A stretch of 64,000 bases of DNA from NCBI GenBank assembly GCA_031841125.1, contig CM063113.1:15397312-15461311 (forward strand), read 5' to 3'. Within the stretch, counting starts at the first letter, position 1. Each line of letters begins with the position of its first letter. This DNA is from Acanthococcus lagerstroemiae (lineage: Eukaryota > Arthropoda > Insecta > Hemiptera > Eriococcidae). Below the pieces are notes generated by a model. The model saw only the letters and a list, made by a program, of their open reading frames with translations, did not search any database and was not told where the DNA came from. The position numbers and the translations under genes are program-made. Of this stretch, positions 1 to 11,600 are shown one piece after another.

Positions 1-960
1 CGTCTACTAATTTTAAATAAGCATGGAAACATTTTTATTAGTCGCGAATAAGTCTTGAAAAGGCTTAGTAAAGTTTGAAGCATCGCAACAAGTCTTCAAC
101 GATTTTTGAAAAATTGTACAAAGTTTTGAAGGAACTTCAAAAGTCATGGTTTAGTTTCGAAAAGTCCTAATCAAGTCGGGAAGGGTCCGACAGAATTTTC
201 AGCAAGTATCAAAAAGTTATACTTGTATGAGTCTTAAACAATCCGAGCGCGTTTAGAAGAAAATTTACAGCGCGTCTGCTAATTTTAAATAAGCATGGAA
301 ACATTTTTATTAGTTGCGATTAAGTCTGGAAGAGTCTGAAAGCATCGTAACAAGTCTTCAAAGATTTTAGAAAAGTTGTACGAAGTCTTGAAGAACCTTC
401 AAAAGTCACGGTTTAGTCTCGAATAGCCCTGATCGAGTCTGGAAGGGTCCGACAGAATTTTCTGCAGGTCTTGAAAAGTTATAAGAGTCTTAAACAATTT
501 TAGCGCGTTTAGAAGGAAATTTACAGTGCGTCTACTAGGTTTAAATAAGCATGGAGACATTTTTATTAGTCGCGACTAAGTCTTAGAGAATCTTAGTAAA
601 GTCTGAAAGCATCTGCACTTATTCTTGAAGAATCTTCAAAAGTCGTGATTCAGTTTCGAAGAATCCTGATCAAGTAAGGAAGAGATCGACAGAATATTCA
701 GCCAGTCTCGAAGAGTTATAAGAGTCTTGAACAGTCTTAGCGCGTCTAGAAGAAACTTTTATAGGGCGTCTACCTGTTTTAAATACGCATGGAAACATTT
801 TTATTAGTGGCGATTAGTCTTGAAGGGTCTTAGTAAAGTCTGCAAGCATCGTAAAAAGTCTTAAACGGGTCTTGAACAGTCAAGGAGCCTCAAACAAGAA
901 TCTTAAAGAGGTCTGGAAGAGTCTAAAAGATTCTTGCGTGAGTATTTATTACTAAAGAGT
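1..960. repeat. Tandem satellite, period about 240-270 bp, 4 units
   Basis: Four successive units start with the same block (CGTCTACTAATTTTAAATAA, then GCATGGAAACATTTTTATTAG) at 1, 273, 529 and 767, giving spacings of 272, 256 and 238 bp. The units diverge mainly by small indels and end on an AGCGCGTYTAGAAG block. Each unit is built of short AGTCTTGAA-like words, so a finer sub-period of roughly 10-20 bp is superimposed. The array is cut by the left edge of the window, so the copy number is a minimum. No coding capacity was seen. Confidence 0.85.
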
Positions 961-1904
961 CTTAATTAGACCTAAGACGTGCGAGTGAAAAAATGATCTA
1001 AGTACTGAGGAAGGAGAGCGAGGGGTAGAATTACAATTCTAAAGATTTTTGGATTGACCCTCTCCGGATTGCTCCAGGGCCGGCAAAAGTCCAGTGTTGC
1101 ATTACAGCACGTGCACCAAGTGGAAAAATCCACTTAAAAAAATATATTTTGTAAAACTTATCCGCACTTAGTGGGTTTTAGTTTTCTGGAGGGGGGGGGG
1201 GAGGTGTTCCGGGTTCCTTATTTAGAAGTTTTATACTTGCACCAGATGAAAAAATGAAAGATCGCCGGCCTTGGATTATTCCCGGATCTGCCAGCCAGCA
1301 AAACTGAACCAGTTCCAGCTTGACACCGGTTCCCTACAAAATTTACTTCAACTCCGATTTCGGAATTTTGTAAAATGATGAGTTTGAATCGTGCGTCCGC
1401 CAAAAAATAGTGAGTATGCCTCCCCTCTAGTTTCGGCTTCGAGAGCGCTTTTGAATTTTACTCCAGCCATAACTTCGAATAAAATCCGGAATTTCGAGCT
1501 TCGACCGAGAATTACTCTGACTTTGGTTTCGACTCCAGCTTTGGCAAAAAAAAAAAAAAAAAAAAAAAGTTCACCTCACTTTAGAGGTTTAGTTGTAGTC
1601 TCAACCAAATGCGGTAAATCCGGTGCATTTAGATCCGGAATTCGGGTGGAGGGGTAGAGGTGAATGGTGGAGTAAGGTGGAGTGAATGAGGGCCGGTTCA
1701 AGACTCAGGGTGAGCATTATAACCAGTGTCTCTGGCTCTGAATGCATATTTATCTGGAACCGATTCTGGTTCCAACTCGAACAAAGTTACAACTCTTTCA
1801 AAAAAAGGTCGGCACGAAGGCTTCGAGTTTCGGCTGCCTTCAGCCTCGAAATACTGGTTGAAGTCTTGAACAAATCTGACAGAAACGCGAAGAATCTGAA
1901 ATGA
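961..1904. other. Unassigned, non-repetitive; poly-A tract
   Basis: No gene or transposon is recognised here. The stretch contains a G-run near 1190-1201 and an uninterrupted run of 23 A at 1546-1568. The A-run could be the tail of an old retroposed sequence, but nothing upstream of it is recognisable. Words such as TTCGACTCCAGC and TTTCGGAATTTTG recur in degenerate form. Confidence 0.4.
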
Positions 1905-3330
1905 ATCTTGAAGGGTTTTAATTAGTCATAAACGAGTACTAAATGTCCCTAATTTTTCAAAAAGTCTGAAAATTCTGAAAGAGTTTCACATGAATCGTGA
2001 AAAACTGTAGCGAACTTTCAACAACTCTCGAAAAGTTTTAAAGGGGAATATTCGAATGTGGAGAAATTGAGAGTCTTAAAAGAGTCTCGAATGATTGTAA
2101 AAATTCTTGAATTAGTGCTTGTGAGTTTTACAAAAACTTGAATGTACGAAACAATAACGAATTTACCACTGCGTTAAAGTGAGCTAAAACACAGAACGGC
2201 AAAATTTTAAGGACGGCAAAATTCAGGGAAAAATGGAAAACGAATAAGATGGGGATAAAGTTTGTTCCACCAATTTTTGGTGGTACCAAAAAAATTAGCC
2301 TACAGCGGCAAATCAGGAAATCCGTCCTTGGTCCGAAAAACCCTTTGAGAGTCTCAAATAAGTCTAGCAGAGTCTTCAAAAGTATCAAAAAGCCTGGGAG
2401 CGTTTTAAAGAGTGTTATTAATGCCGGAAGGGTGCTACATGAGATCTGAAGAGTGCATAAGTCTTAACAAAATCGTAAAAAAGTTTTGATAAGTCCTAAA
2501 GATAAAGAGGTGCAACTAATCTGGAAGTATTTCGAGTAAATCTGGAAACTTTAAATACTCGCAGAGAATTGTTAACGAAGCTAGACAATCTTAAGAAGTC
2601 TTCAACATAACATGTTCATAACCTTATCTTAATGAGTCTTACAGACATCTGAAACTATATGAAACAAGTTACAGCGGGCCCTAATACAATACAGAAACAT
2701 GATGTTCGGAAGAACCTTTAAAAGTCTTGAATAAATCTAACCGAGTTTCAAAAGGTATTAAGTAAGCCTAAAAGAGATATAAAGAATTTTAACTCAGCCT
2801 GACTGGGTCCTACCTAAGATTTGAAGAGTCTATGTGAGTTTCAACAAAATGCAAATGAAATTTGAAAAAGCGTAAAAAGTCATGAACAAATCTGGAAGAA
2901 TCTCACAGAATTTGAAACGAGTTTGAAAGAACTGAACCGTTTGAGAGAATTTTAAACGAGTCTAGCCCAATTTTGAAAAGTCTTCAACATAACACGTCGT
3001 TACGAGTCCTGAGCTGTCTTCATGAGTCTTTAATTTGAAAGCATGTTAGAGATGATAGCCTTACAAATATCTAGAGGCTCAAAAAAGTTTAAAAGGATCT
3101 CGAAGAGTCTTTAACAACCCTGGGGGGGGGGAGGGGATTTTGAAAAGGATCGAATGATTCTGAAAGAATCTCAGTGAATTTTAAGGATGTCTGTGTGTGT
3201 CTTAAAAGCATGTCTCGATATTCAGACTGAACAGGAGCGTCGCCACTACTGTACTCTTCTCCAAAGTAAAACTGAATACATAGTATGTAAATTCCTGCAC
3301 AATCTCTGATAGCTAACACCAACTGTCAAT
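1905..3330. repeat. Degenerate AGTCTT-rich low-complexity sequence
   Basis: The words AGTCTT, GTCTGAA, AGTTTCAAAA and GAATCTTGAA recur every 10-25 bp over more than a kilobase. They resemble the internal composition of the satellite at 1-960 but lack its long period. Similar sequence recurs at 4620-4870 and 61600-62170. It looks like decayed satellite or a very old minisatellite field. No coding sequence was seen. Confidence 0.55.
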
Positions 3331-4260
3331 GTAGGAAGAAAAAAGGGTCAAACTTTCTACGGTCATTGATTCTGTTAAAGTGCAACTCATAAAGGAGCAG
3401 GAGTATCTGGAAGTCGTAATCTTCAATGTTGATTTGACATTCGGGCTACTCAATGTAGTCACATGTACATTGCATTTGGAATAGGAAAAAAAAAAAATCT
3501 ACAAACTGAAACCTTTAATTAATAATAAGGGATTGCACATCTGTGTATAGCTACGACCACCAGTGCGAAAAATACAGAAAGAACACGGAAAACATTTGAA
3601 TTATCCCGATTGACCTACCAGCTCTTAGGAACATGGATTAATGGGTGTAACTGAAGTTCACGTTAGACTCCTGTTTACATCAACACGTTTTCAAGTCACG
3701 AATTCCGTTTTCTTTTTGAATATGTTTTCTTATTTGGTCACCTGGTAAGCACTCGTGACTTTGATAATTTTGGAGAATCCGTTGGGGTTCGCCGCAGGAA
3801 CTTCGAAGAGCAAAAGAAGCTGGGGACCATTCGTGCGTATAAATACACGTGAAATGATTAACAATCTGTTAATAATTTGAAATCGTTAGAAATACGTGCC
3901 ATCGAGGGGTGACACTTTTTTGAAAGTTTATTTATAACTGTGAACCAATCATATGTAGGCAATACAGACAGTGGATCTAAACTTCAACCTTATAAAATAT
4001 TCCATTGTTACGTAGAAGAACGTCTCAGCTTCACGGAAGAGTACAAAGATTTATTTTTAGGAAGTAGAGAGAACAGTCAGTTTCAGCATTACCAAATTTC
4101 GACGTTGTCAACTCCTAACTGGAAACATTTCGTAGTTAACAAACAAAAACATACACTTAGAAAGCTTCGATGTCCAGTTTCTAGAAGTTGTAAAATGTTT
4201 CGAGGTCAACAAGGACTCCACGAACCGCCTTTAAGCTTTTGCAATCGCTTCTAGAGGCGA
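3331..4260. other. Unassigned, apparently single-copy sequence
   Basis: A+T-rich sequence without recognised repeats. An open frame of 104 codons lies on the plus strand at 3940-4254. Its product has no motif I recognise, no signal peptide or membrane segment, and ends in basic and Ser-rich sequence. I treat it as chance. Confidence 0.35.
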
Positions 4261-4870
4261 TCTTTGACTTTTTAGGCATTTCTTGACCCTTTTGAGTATT
4301 CAGAAGCTCTTGGAGACAATTCTTCAATTTGAAGCGCCTTTCAACTTTCTAGAGGCACCTTTTTAGTCTTTTCTAGGCATTATTTGACATTCTGAAGGCT
4401 TTTCCTGATTTTTTCGATACACTTCTTCACTCTTTTGCGGCCTGAAAGCTAAGAAGACAATCGATCTCAAAGAGTTGATTCTCTAAAAATTTTAACGGCT
4501 CTGATGATTCTCTAAAAATTTTAACGGCTCTGACTTTTTTTTGGCCCAGTACATCTCTCTGAAATGTCGTGAAGGTAGTTGAAATTCTTTCCCAGTATTT
4601 GACACTTCTGCAAGACTTCTTAAGAATCTTTTAGTATCTTAACAAATTTTTATCGGTCTTAATAAATCTCAAATAGTCTTTGCAAAATCTTAACGACTTT
4701 CAAGTTCTGAACAGTTTAAAAATCAGTTTTTAACGAATGTCAACTCATTTCTCGTGTAAACGATTCTCAAAAAGTCTGAACAGAGTCTTAATGAGACTTG
4801 ACAAGGAATTAGAGGTTTTAATTAGCCTAGAAACGAGTTCTAAGCGAGTACTCTACAACTCTGCGTTCCC
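4261..4870. repeat. Degenerate AGTCTT-like field with a 29-bp tandem duplication
   Basis: This is low-complexity sequence related to the field at 1905-3330. A 24-bp block beginning GATTCTCTAAAAATTTTAAC occurs at 4477-4500 and again from 4506, an exact tandem duplication with a 29-bp period. Around it the words CTTTCTAGAGGC and GTCTTAA recur in degraded form. Confidence 0.55.
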
Positions 4871-5833
4871 GTGCATGTCTTCATTTTGCTTATCCAGTTA
4901 TAAATGACCAACTTAATGAATATTGATTAAAGGTATGGATACTGAATCTCATTACACAAGGGTAGGTTTCACCTTGCCCTTACATATTAAATGCCAACAG
5001 TAACGGATGATTGCTACCATGCAGATGTACCTATCGGATTTATGCACGAATTCCTAAGTGTAATTGCATTTCCCGAAAAGAACAGCGATACATTGTAAGC
5101 AAGAGGATAAACAACGAGACGAGTAAACACGCATATTTAATAAGTTACCGGTAGAAGGTCAAGGAAGAAGGCAGAAAACATTGACGACGTATAGACGCGA
5201 ATATAATTAATATTTGCCCCCATTTAGTTTAAACTTTCAACACATACTCTTTCTAATGGTGCCGATAAATGATTGGCCATTTGAAAGCTTTCAGAGGCAA
5301 TCGATCGCGGATTTCAAGTGGAAATTTAACTTACCTGAAACAGAAATTTAAAAATGGATTAGTCAAATTGATCGGAAATAATTTGAAAGGAACTTGTAGC
5401 TGTAGAATCAATGATAGTAAATGTGGAATTCTTGCCATAACCCTGATAATTATCATTACTGAACTTATCGGAGGGTGAGTGGTGGCTAACATAGTGTTGC
5501 TCAGGTGCCCGAGCAGCACATCAGAGCGAATCACACCAGATGGAATACTCCATACCCAAGTCGAACGCCTTGCACAATTATTCAACATATTTCGGTGAAA
5601 ACAGAAGAAAGTAAAACGGTCGTCCCTTCTTTAATATCATCAACTTTTTGAAACGAAGCTTTTTTACACAGGTTCAGAATGGGTAGTTAATATAAAAAAA
5701 GTGAAACGAACGCGAAAACATGCAACGGAAGTAACATAGTAACGCTCCACTCACTTTTTATTTAGTGGATAGAAAGCGAAAGAGAGAGCTTCCTCTCCAC
5801 ACCACCGTTAACAGTTTTCTGTTAGATAGCGTT
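4871..5833. other. Unassigned sequence
   Basis: No repeat, RNA gene or convincing protein is visible. The short open frames around 5269-5588 overlap on both strands and encode nothing recognisable. Confidence 0.3.
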
Positions 5834-6081
5834 CAGTACATGCACCTCTTTTCGAATTTTGCTCTCAACCCGAGCCCTGGAATCCGCCCTTTCGAGCATT
5901 ACCTCGGAAACGTCGGGGAGGCTGTCAGGGCTGTATCAACCCTCTTTTCTTCTTGCCGAAAAACCGGCTTAGGTCGAAATGTAGCGAGTTGCTACGTGGG
6001 CTCAAACCCGGGACCTCCGGATTCCGAGACCAGCGCGCTATCCACTCGGCCAACCAGACCCCCCCCCCAGTAAATGCACCT
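5834..6081 (-). mobile_element. tRNA-derived SINE, type 1, copy A, with 14-bp TSD
   Basis: Read on the minus strand, the element opens with a tRNA-like head: an A-box-like GGTTGGCCGAGTGGATAGCG and a B-box-like GGGTTTGAGCCC, both within 5990-6066. The head is followed by a body with GGCAAGAAGAAAAGAGGG and TAATGCTCGAAAGGGCGG. It is flanked by CAGTACATGCACCT (5834-5847) and CAGTAAATGCACCT (6068-6081), a 14-bp duplication with one mismatch, so the body is 5848-6067. Copy B at 49731-49891 is the same family but lacks about 40 bp of the middle. The tRNA cloverleaf is imperfect (anticodon stem mismatches), so this is a retroposon and not a tRNA gene. Element limits are supported by the TSD. Confidence 0.85.
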
Positions 6082-7269
6082 ACCGACTGATGTAGCAACT
6101 CACATAATCCAAAAGAAGCTTTGCTTCTGTTGGGTATTCCCCGATACCTCACGATTTTCTTGTTTACTGTAGATAGAAGCCCCCCCCCTTGGGTTAAGCG
6201 TTATTAACAACCTAAGAATGCGTTCATACATATTCAGACTTCCATAAGACACTTTCAAACTCATATCTGATACCCAAAACCAATTCAGACTCAAGTTTTT
6301 CGAAATTCAAAACCGATTCACACTCGGCAACAATTCTTCGAAAATTAATTTAAACTTGGAGCAGACTTATTCGGATTTTGTGTTTTCTTCTCTTGTCAGT
6401 CAATCAGTCAGTTGAACGAAGAGCAAAGTGGGCAGCATCGAATAGAGGTCGTCGACATGAGCAAAGAGACTGTTAACGAAAGACGAGGAATTTGGTCAAG
6501 TTAATTAATCTCAGTATTTTCTTAACTGGCTTCTTTCCTGCACCTTAGGAAAAATATTTGCTTAGAGCAAAAATCCAGGACGTGGGAAGCAAGATTAAAA
6601 TTTTTTTTTTTGGAAAGGACAAACATAAAAATAGAAAAAAAGAAAAGATTTGGAATTTATGCACTAAGTGACTGACAGCGTCGCATTCACAGCAACTTCA
6701 TCAGCTTTACCATCTCATATGATACAGTATTTGGGTGGCTTAAGGCTGCACGCCACCCGAAAATTACCAAAAATTCTTATATGTTTTGGGCGTTAAGAAA
6801 TTAAAAAGCCAACTCTGAGAAACTTGGATGAGTGATCTATCAATACAGCAACATTATATGTATGAAGAATCTCAGGGCAGAGTAATCGGGGTAGTGTTGG
6901 TTTCTCACTTGTTTGTATGTATAGAAGTTTACATGAAAGATGTACACTCGAGTCTGTATGGGAAGTACTTGTTACCAATCTGGTATCACTATAAGATAAG
7001 GATTCAGATTTGGTTCATGAAAACAGCTACCCGCATCACGGATACCCGTACTACATGTGACTGAGTACGTGTAGTACAAAGTACGAATCTATAAATGTCC
7101 AAAGTACGAACGCATAATACACCCTTCCACTCCTTCGCAAAATTTGTACTTCCTTCTCTTTCGGGTTCAGCACGAATACTGATTCCTACTTTGTTCTCAT
7201 TCCCACGTAGTGTCAAGAACTAAAACAGAGTGAAATCGCCGTACCCTTTAAGTACACGTATATGTGTAT
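6082..7269. other. Unassigned sequence
   Basis: I saw no transposon or gene here. A T-run lies at about 6601-6610, and a short inverted motif of the type GTACTACATG / CACGTACT lies near 7050-7080. The several short open frames on both strands have no recognisable content. Confidence 0.3.
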
Positions 7270-7420
7270 AGTGCCGTGGCGTGTTCCGAGAGAGGGGGGG
7301 GGGTAGTCTTGACTGACGGGCGAGAGACGTTGGAAGGAGTGCTCAAATTAAACAAACAACATTATTTGATGAAATCGCAAAGTGGGTCCACCCCTGACCC
7401 CCTGGCTATGCCACCATATA
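7270..7420 (-). mobile_element. Small MITE with CAGTGGCGTAGCC-type ends and an internal G-tract
   Basis: The right edge read on the minus strand gives TGGTGGCATAGCCAGGGGGT. The left edge gives CCGTGGCGTGTTCCGAGAG followed by a G-run. The interior on the minus strand contains GCGATTTCATCAAATAATG, matching GCGATTTCGTCAAATAGGG inside the MITE at 60866-61004. Flanks TATAGTG / TATACGTG may be a degraded TSD. The element is non-coding and non-autonomous. Assignment to hAT rests on its better preserved relatives at 35964-36130 and 60866-61004. Confidence 0.65.
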
Positions 7421-7629
7421 CGTGAATCTGTGTACATGTACAATCTACAGCTCCACAAGTCTTCGTTTTTTAAAAATTTTTTAAAAAACTTCTTCTTTTA
7501 CTGCCACATCCAGTGCCAGACATCGGCGACCATAGCGGACGCATATCAAACGACTTACTAAGTATAGTAGTTGGGGCATTTGAATTTTTATTCTTCATGG
7601 TTTGTGGCGTTGGCGTATTTCTTTCTCCG

Positions 7630-7944
7630 CGGATTAGTACTAGCCACATGTCTCACAATGTTGAGTGAGCAATTCACGAGGTAGATGTAAGAACAGCCAC
7701 AAATTCTTTAAATTCTGGCCGTAATGTGTTCTGCGAGTATAATGTTTTGTTCCTGAGAACTGACGAGACACTACAGAGCACGCTATCTATCCGACTTGAT
7801 TGGTACTGTCGTCGCTTAGCGAATTAAGATGTTGCGAGGAGAGAGATAAAACCTGTTCACTAGCTTTTCCAGGGCTGGGAATGGCACCTGCGTTGCGAAG
7901 ATATGAAACAGGCAAGCCACCACTTAGCCACAGACCAACAGAGA
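7630..7944 (-). mobile_element. SINE copy in inverted orientation (left arm of SINE palindrome)
   Basis: The reverse complement of this stretch matches the plus-strand SINE at 7990-8290 along almost its whole length. Shared blocks include GTTGCGAGGAGAGAGATAAA, GCACGCTATCTAT and TTCCTGAGAACTG. The two copies are separated by only about 45 bp (7945-7989), making a head-to-head inverted repeat with arms of roughly 300 bp. The tRNA-like heads face the centre. Confidence 0.8.
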
Positions 7945-7989
7945 CAAGACGATCTTCCAAACTGATACAACTAAGTCTTTAAATAGTCG

Positions 7990-8545
7990 TTCTGTGGCTG
8001 AGTGATATCATTTCCGGCTTGCAGCCTTGCAACACGAGTTGGATTCCCAGTCCGGCAAAAGCTGGTGAACGGGTTTTATCTCTCTCCTCGCAACATCTTA
8101 GTTCACTAAGCGACGGCAGTTCCAGTCAAGGTGAATAGATAGCGTGCTCTATTGTGCCTCGCCTCGCCAGTTCTCAGGAACAAGGCATTATGCTTGTAGA
8201 ACATAAATTATAACCAGAATCTTATGAATTGGTGTTAGGTCTATCTCATGGGTCGTTTAATGAAAATTGGGAGACACGTGGTTAGCAACAATTCAGGTAC
8301 GCACATATCTTCAGTACAGAGAAGGAAATACTCTAACGTAATAAACTAAGAGGAACGCAATGACAAACTACCTCAACTGCCTAGTAAGCCGTGCGATGTG
8401 ATCGCTTTGATACTGATATGCCAGTACAAGAAGATCTCATCTCTCTACACGCGAATTTCATCTCTTTGCGGGAAAGGTCTGAGCCGAGAGAAAAAATACT
8501 GGAATGGTATACTATAGGAGGCACAAAGAGCCCACAAAGGTGAAC
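7990..8545 (+). mobile_element. tRNA-derived SINE, type 3, copy 1 (right arm of palindrome)
   Basis: The element starts with a degenerate tRNA-like head (A-box-like GTGGCTGAGTGATATC; B-box-like GAGTTGGATTCCC). It continues into a long body with CAGAGAAGGAAATACTC, CGCAATGACAAACTACCTC and CTAGTAAGCCGTGCGATG, ending near GCCCACAAAGGTGAAC. The body from 8166 onward is nearly identical to the copy at 11208-11600 and is recognisable in diverged form at 13991-14395. The left half also pairs with the inverted copy at 7630-7944. I infer a tRNA-SINE of about 550 bp. The 3' end abuts the 3' end of a LINE at 8546. Confidence 0.75.
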
Positions 8546-11130
8546 TTTTTATTTTTTATTTATTTAAAGCCATGTGTAGTACAGGATGTTACTTCCAAAA
8601 TAACTAATTACTGAACATGTGATATTCCAGTGAGACACCCTCTACACTGCCCATTTTTGGGCATTGACTTCCACCACATTTTTCCATCTTTTTCTGTCTT
8701 GTGCTATGCTGGCCTAGTTAGGTCCTACTGCTCGATTAATTTTGTCCAGATATTTCATTACCGGCCTTCTCCTCCTTCTTTTTAGGTCATATGGCACCCA
8801 GCTTGTAGTGGCTATACTCCACTTTTAGCTCAATTCCCTAGCCAAATGCCCCACATATTTGAATTTCAATTTTTTTGTTCCGTAGCCAATCATTTCCGCC
8901 CCTGTTTTCCTGATGATGTCAGTTTTGCTAAATTTATATTTAATCTTAATCCCCAAGATACTCCTGCATATCCCGAAATGTGTGGTTTCTAGTAAGCTTT
9001 TTTGCTTTTTAGATAACGACCAGGTCTGGGTACCATATGATAGTACTGGCAGAACAGCGCTGTCAAGTATACTGATTTTGTTTTTGACCCTCATTTTGCT
9101 TTTGAATATACATTTTAATGACCAAATGTTTTCCATGCTTTTGTGATTCTTTGTTTCAGTTCTCCATGTAGTCCCCAAAGGAGATTGACAGTCCTAAGTA
9201 TGTGCATTTGTCAATTTTTTCAATGGGCAGCTTCTCAAAGTCAATTTAACATGTCCCTCCGTCTTTTGTCATCAACATAGTTTTTAATGGGTTTATTTCC
9301 AAGCTAATTTTATTACATTCTTCCTTTAGCTCATCAAGGATACCTCCAACTTCCTTTATATCCTTCCCTACTAGAGTAATATCATCAGCAAACCTCAAGT
9401 TAGTCAGCCTTCAACAGTTAATTCTAATTCCTTTCTGTTCCCAATTCAGGTTTTGGAATGCTTCCTCCAGTACACTATTAAACAAATTCAGGGACAAGGG
9501 GTCTCCCTATTTGACGCCTCTTTAACATGGAAATGTTTGCCTTTCTCATCCAACCTTATGTAAGCTTCAGAGTTCCGGTAAATATTTTCCAAAATGATCA
9601 CCATTTTATTTTTTTTTGGAACCCCCTGTTTTGTCAGCGCTTCTTACACTTTTTCATGATATATCGTGTCAAATGCTATTTTGAAATCAACAAAGATAAA
9701 ACATACATCCAACCCTATATAGTTACTTGCTCTTTCTATAATCTGCTTAATCGTTAAAGTGTGGTCCGCTGTTGAGAATCCCACTCTAACACCCGCTTGT
9801 TCATATAGTTGTTGATTGTCCAAAATTTTGTAGATGCAATTCTTGATTAGCTTCATCAGTACCCTGCCCAGGTTCGCTGATAAACTAATCGGCCTGTAGT
9901 TTCCTATATCATTCCTTTTGCCTTTTTTATAATGATTATCTCAGATACCAACCATTGTTTTGGGACCTGTTCCTCCATTAGGACTTGATTCATAATATTA
10001 GTAATGGGTTTGTTGAACGCATTGGCTAGGTTTCTGATTACCTCACTCTCTATACCGTCTGGGCCTGCCATTTTTCTGGATTTTAACTTATTGCTCACTT
10101 TGGCAACATCTTCCATCAAAAAGGGTTCCTATCGTTCCTTCTAGTCCTTTTGAGCTCTAGTTCTAATATATTTACCCCCTCCCCTTCTTGAGTTTTGTCC
10201 GCACGTTTATCGTCATATAAATTTCTATACGAATCTGTTGCCACTTTTATTATTTCAACCCTGTCAGAAGTTTTGATTCCATTTTTGTTAACAACCTTTG
10301 TCAAGAGAAATTTATTTCTACATAAGAGTTTTTTTCATTAGTTTGGTCGAGCCACTGTCTTCTATAATGTCCTTAATCTTACCAAAGTTGCAGTTTGTTA
10401 CGTCTTCTCTGATTTCCTTTTTTATTAATTTATTTAATTCAGAAACTTCTACCCCCTGGTTTTATCGCTCCATGTGAAGTTTCTTAGGAGTCTTCTTTTT
10501 TGGATCAAAGCTTTAGTTTACTAAATGATCAATACCCTCCTTACCATTCCTATACTCTCTATAGTATATGGAATGGCTTCTGCCACTATGTCATATTTAT
10601 CCTGAATTTCGCTCTTAGACCAAAACTTTGCTTCTTCGATTCTCCTCCCGCAGATTTTGTTAGCTTAAGCTAGTCTGTGCACTGGTATCAATCGTTTCTT
10701 CGTTATTTCTTTTTTCTTTGATGTGTATTTTTTTGATAGCGGAATTTTCATTTTACAAAGCATCGCTCTGATGATCTGATAATGACAGGTTATCGATCAC
10801 CTATATATTTATTATTTTCCTAACATCCTCAATCAATAGACGATCGATTTCATTCTTGGTCACCCCGTCTGGTGATTGCCAAGTCCATCTCTTTGATTCC
10901 TTCTTTTTGAAGAAAGTTAATGCTAATTTTAAATTGTTTACTGCCAAAATCTTTAAAATTTTCTCCCCATTTTTATTAGTTTTGCCAAACCCATATTTTC
11001 CTACCCCTATTGAGTTATCCTCGTCCCTTCCTACCTTCGCGTTGAAATCACCCATCCTTATCAAGGTTTCCTGCAGAAGGTCATAAAAATCTAACGTTTC
11101 CCCTTCCTCCGAATTTGTTGTTGAAACATA
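8546..11130 (-). mobile_element. RTE-like non-LTR retrotransposon (LINE A), 5'-truncated
   Basis: A minus-strand LINE of about 2.6 kb. Read 5' to 3' it shows the C-terminal part of an apurinic-type endonuclease, a reverse transcriptase, and the short C-terminal region with a YGTQTWSL-type motif typical of RTE-like elements in insects. Its 3' end on the plus strand is a T-rich run from 8546, an A+T-rich tail when read on the element strand. It is flanked on both sides by related type-3 SINEs in the same orientation. It lacks the start of the endonuclease, so it is 5'-truncated and dead. No clear TSD was found. Confidence 0.8.
8825..11064 (-). pseudogene. Endonuclease-reverse transcriptase relic of LINE A
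   Basis: The relic would have encoded the enzyme that nicks target DNA and copies element RNA into it. The fragments in order on the minus strand are: endonuclease end with GDFNAKVGRDED and WTWQSPDGVTKNEID (10801-11064); RT start with KMAGPDGIESEVI (9904-10119); RT with QAGVRVGFSTADH and VDFKIAFDT (9644-9856); the catalytic FADD box at 9381-9392; and the C-terminal region with YGTQTWSLSKKQ and KYVGHLAR (8825-9178). The catalytic Asp pair is preserved, but frameshifts and stops separate the fragments. Relatives in the window: 25225-26560, 38182-40281 and 44868-47895. Confidence 0.8.
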
Positions 11131-11134
11131 TGAG

Positions 11135-11600
11135 GCACGACATTACTCAGTCACAGAGCAACAGAGACAAGGCGATCTTCCAAACTAATACAAATAGGTC
11201 TTTAAATGGTCGATCTGTCTTGCCAGTTCTCAGGAACAAGGCATTATGCTCGTAGAACATAAATTATTACCAGAATCTGAAGGATTGGTGTTAGGTCTAT
11301 CTCCTGGGTCGTTTAAACATTGTGAGACACGTGGCTGGCAACAATACACGTATGCACATATCTTCAGTACAGAGAAGGAAATACTCTAGCGCAATAAACC
11401 AAGAGGAAAGCAATGGCAAACCACCTCAACTCCCTAGTAAGCCGTGCGATGTGATCGCTTTGATACTGATATGCCAGTATAAGAAGATCTCATCTCTTTA
11501 CACGCGAATTTCATCTCTTTGTGGAAAAGGTCTGAGCCGAGAGAAAAAAATACCGGAATTGTACACTATAGGAGGCGCAAAGAGCCCACGAAGGCCAACT
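11135..11600 (+). mobile_element. tRNA-derived SINE, type 3, copy 2 (internally deleted)
   Basis: From about 11208 (GCCAGTTCTCAGGAACAAGG) to 11600 it is almost identical to 8166-8545. Upstream it keeps the spacer found between the inverted SINEs (ACAGAGACAAGGCGATCTTC...) and a short inverted piece of tRNA-like head at 11135-11155. The head and following approximately 165 bp of the right SINE are missing. It is therefore a deletion derivative of the same head-to-head arrangement seen at 7630-8545, not an independent simple SINE insertion. Confidence 0.7.

Noticed and set aside
3940..4254. 104-codon open frame as a gene
   Set aside because: No recognisable domain, no promoter or splice context, and codon content is compatible with chance in this region.
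5990..6066. Possible functional tRNA gene on the minus strand
   Set aside because: A- and B-boxes are good, but the anticodon stem is mismatched, and the same head with body and TSD recurs at 49731-49891, showing a SINE.
5925..6152. 75-codon minus-strand frame with WLAEWIARWSRNPEVPG
   Set aside because: This is translation of the SINE's tRNA-like head. The same 'protein' appears at the other type-1 copy.
7800..8110. Stem-loop RNA gene
   Set aside because: The inverted repeat is explained by two SINEs in opposite orientation.
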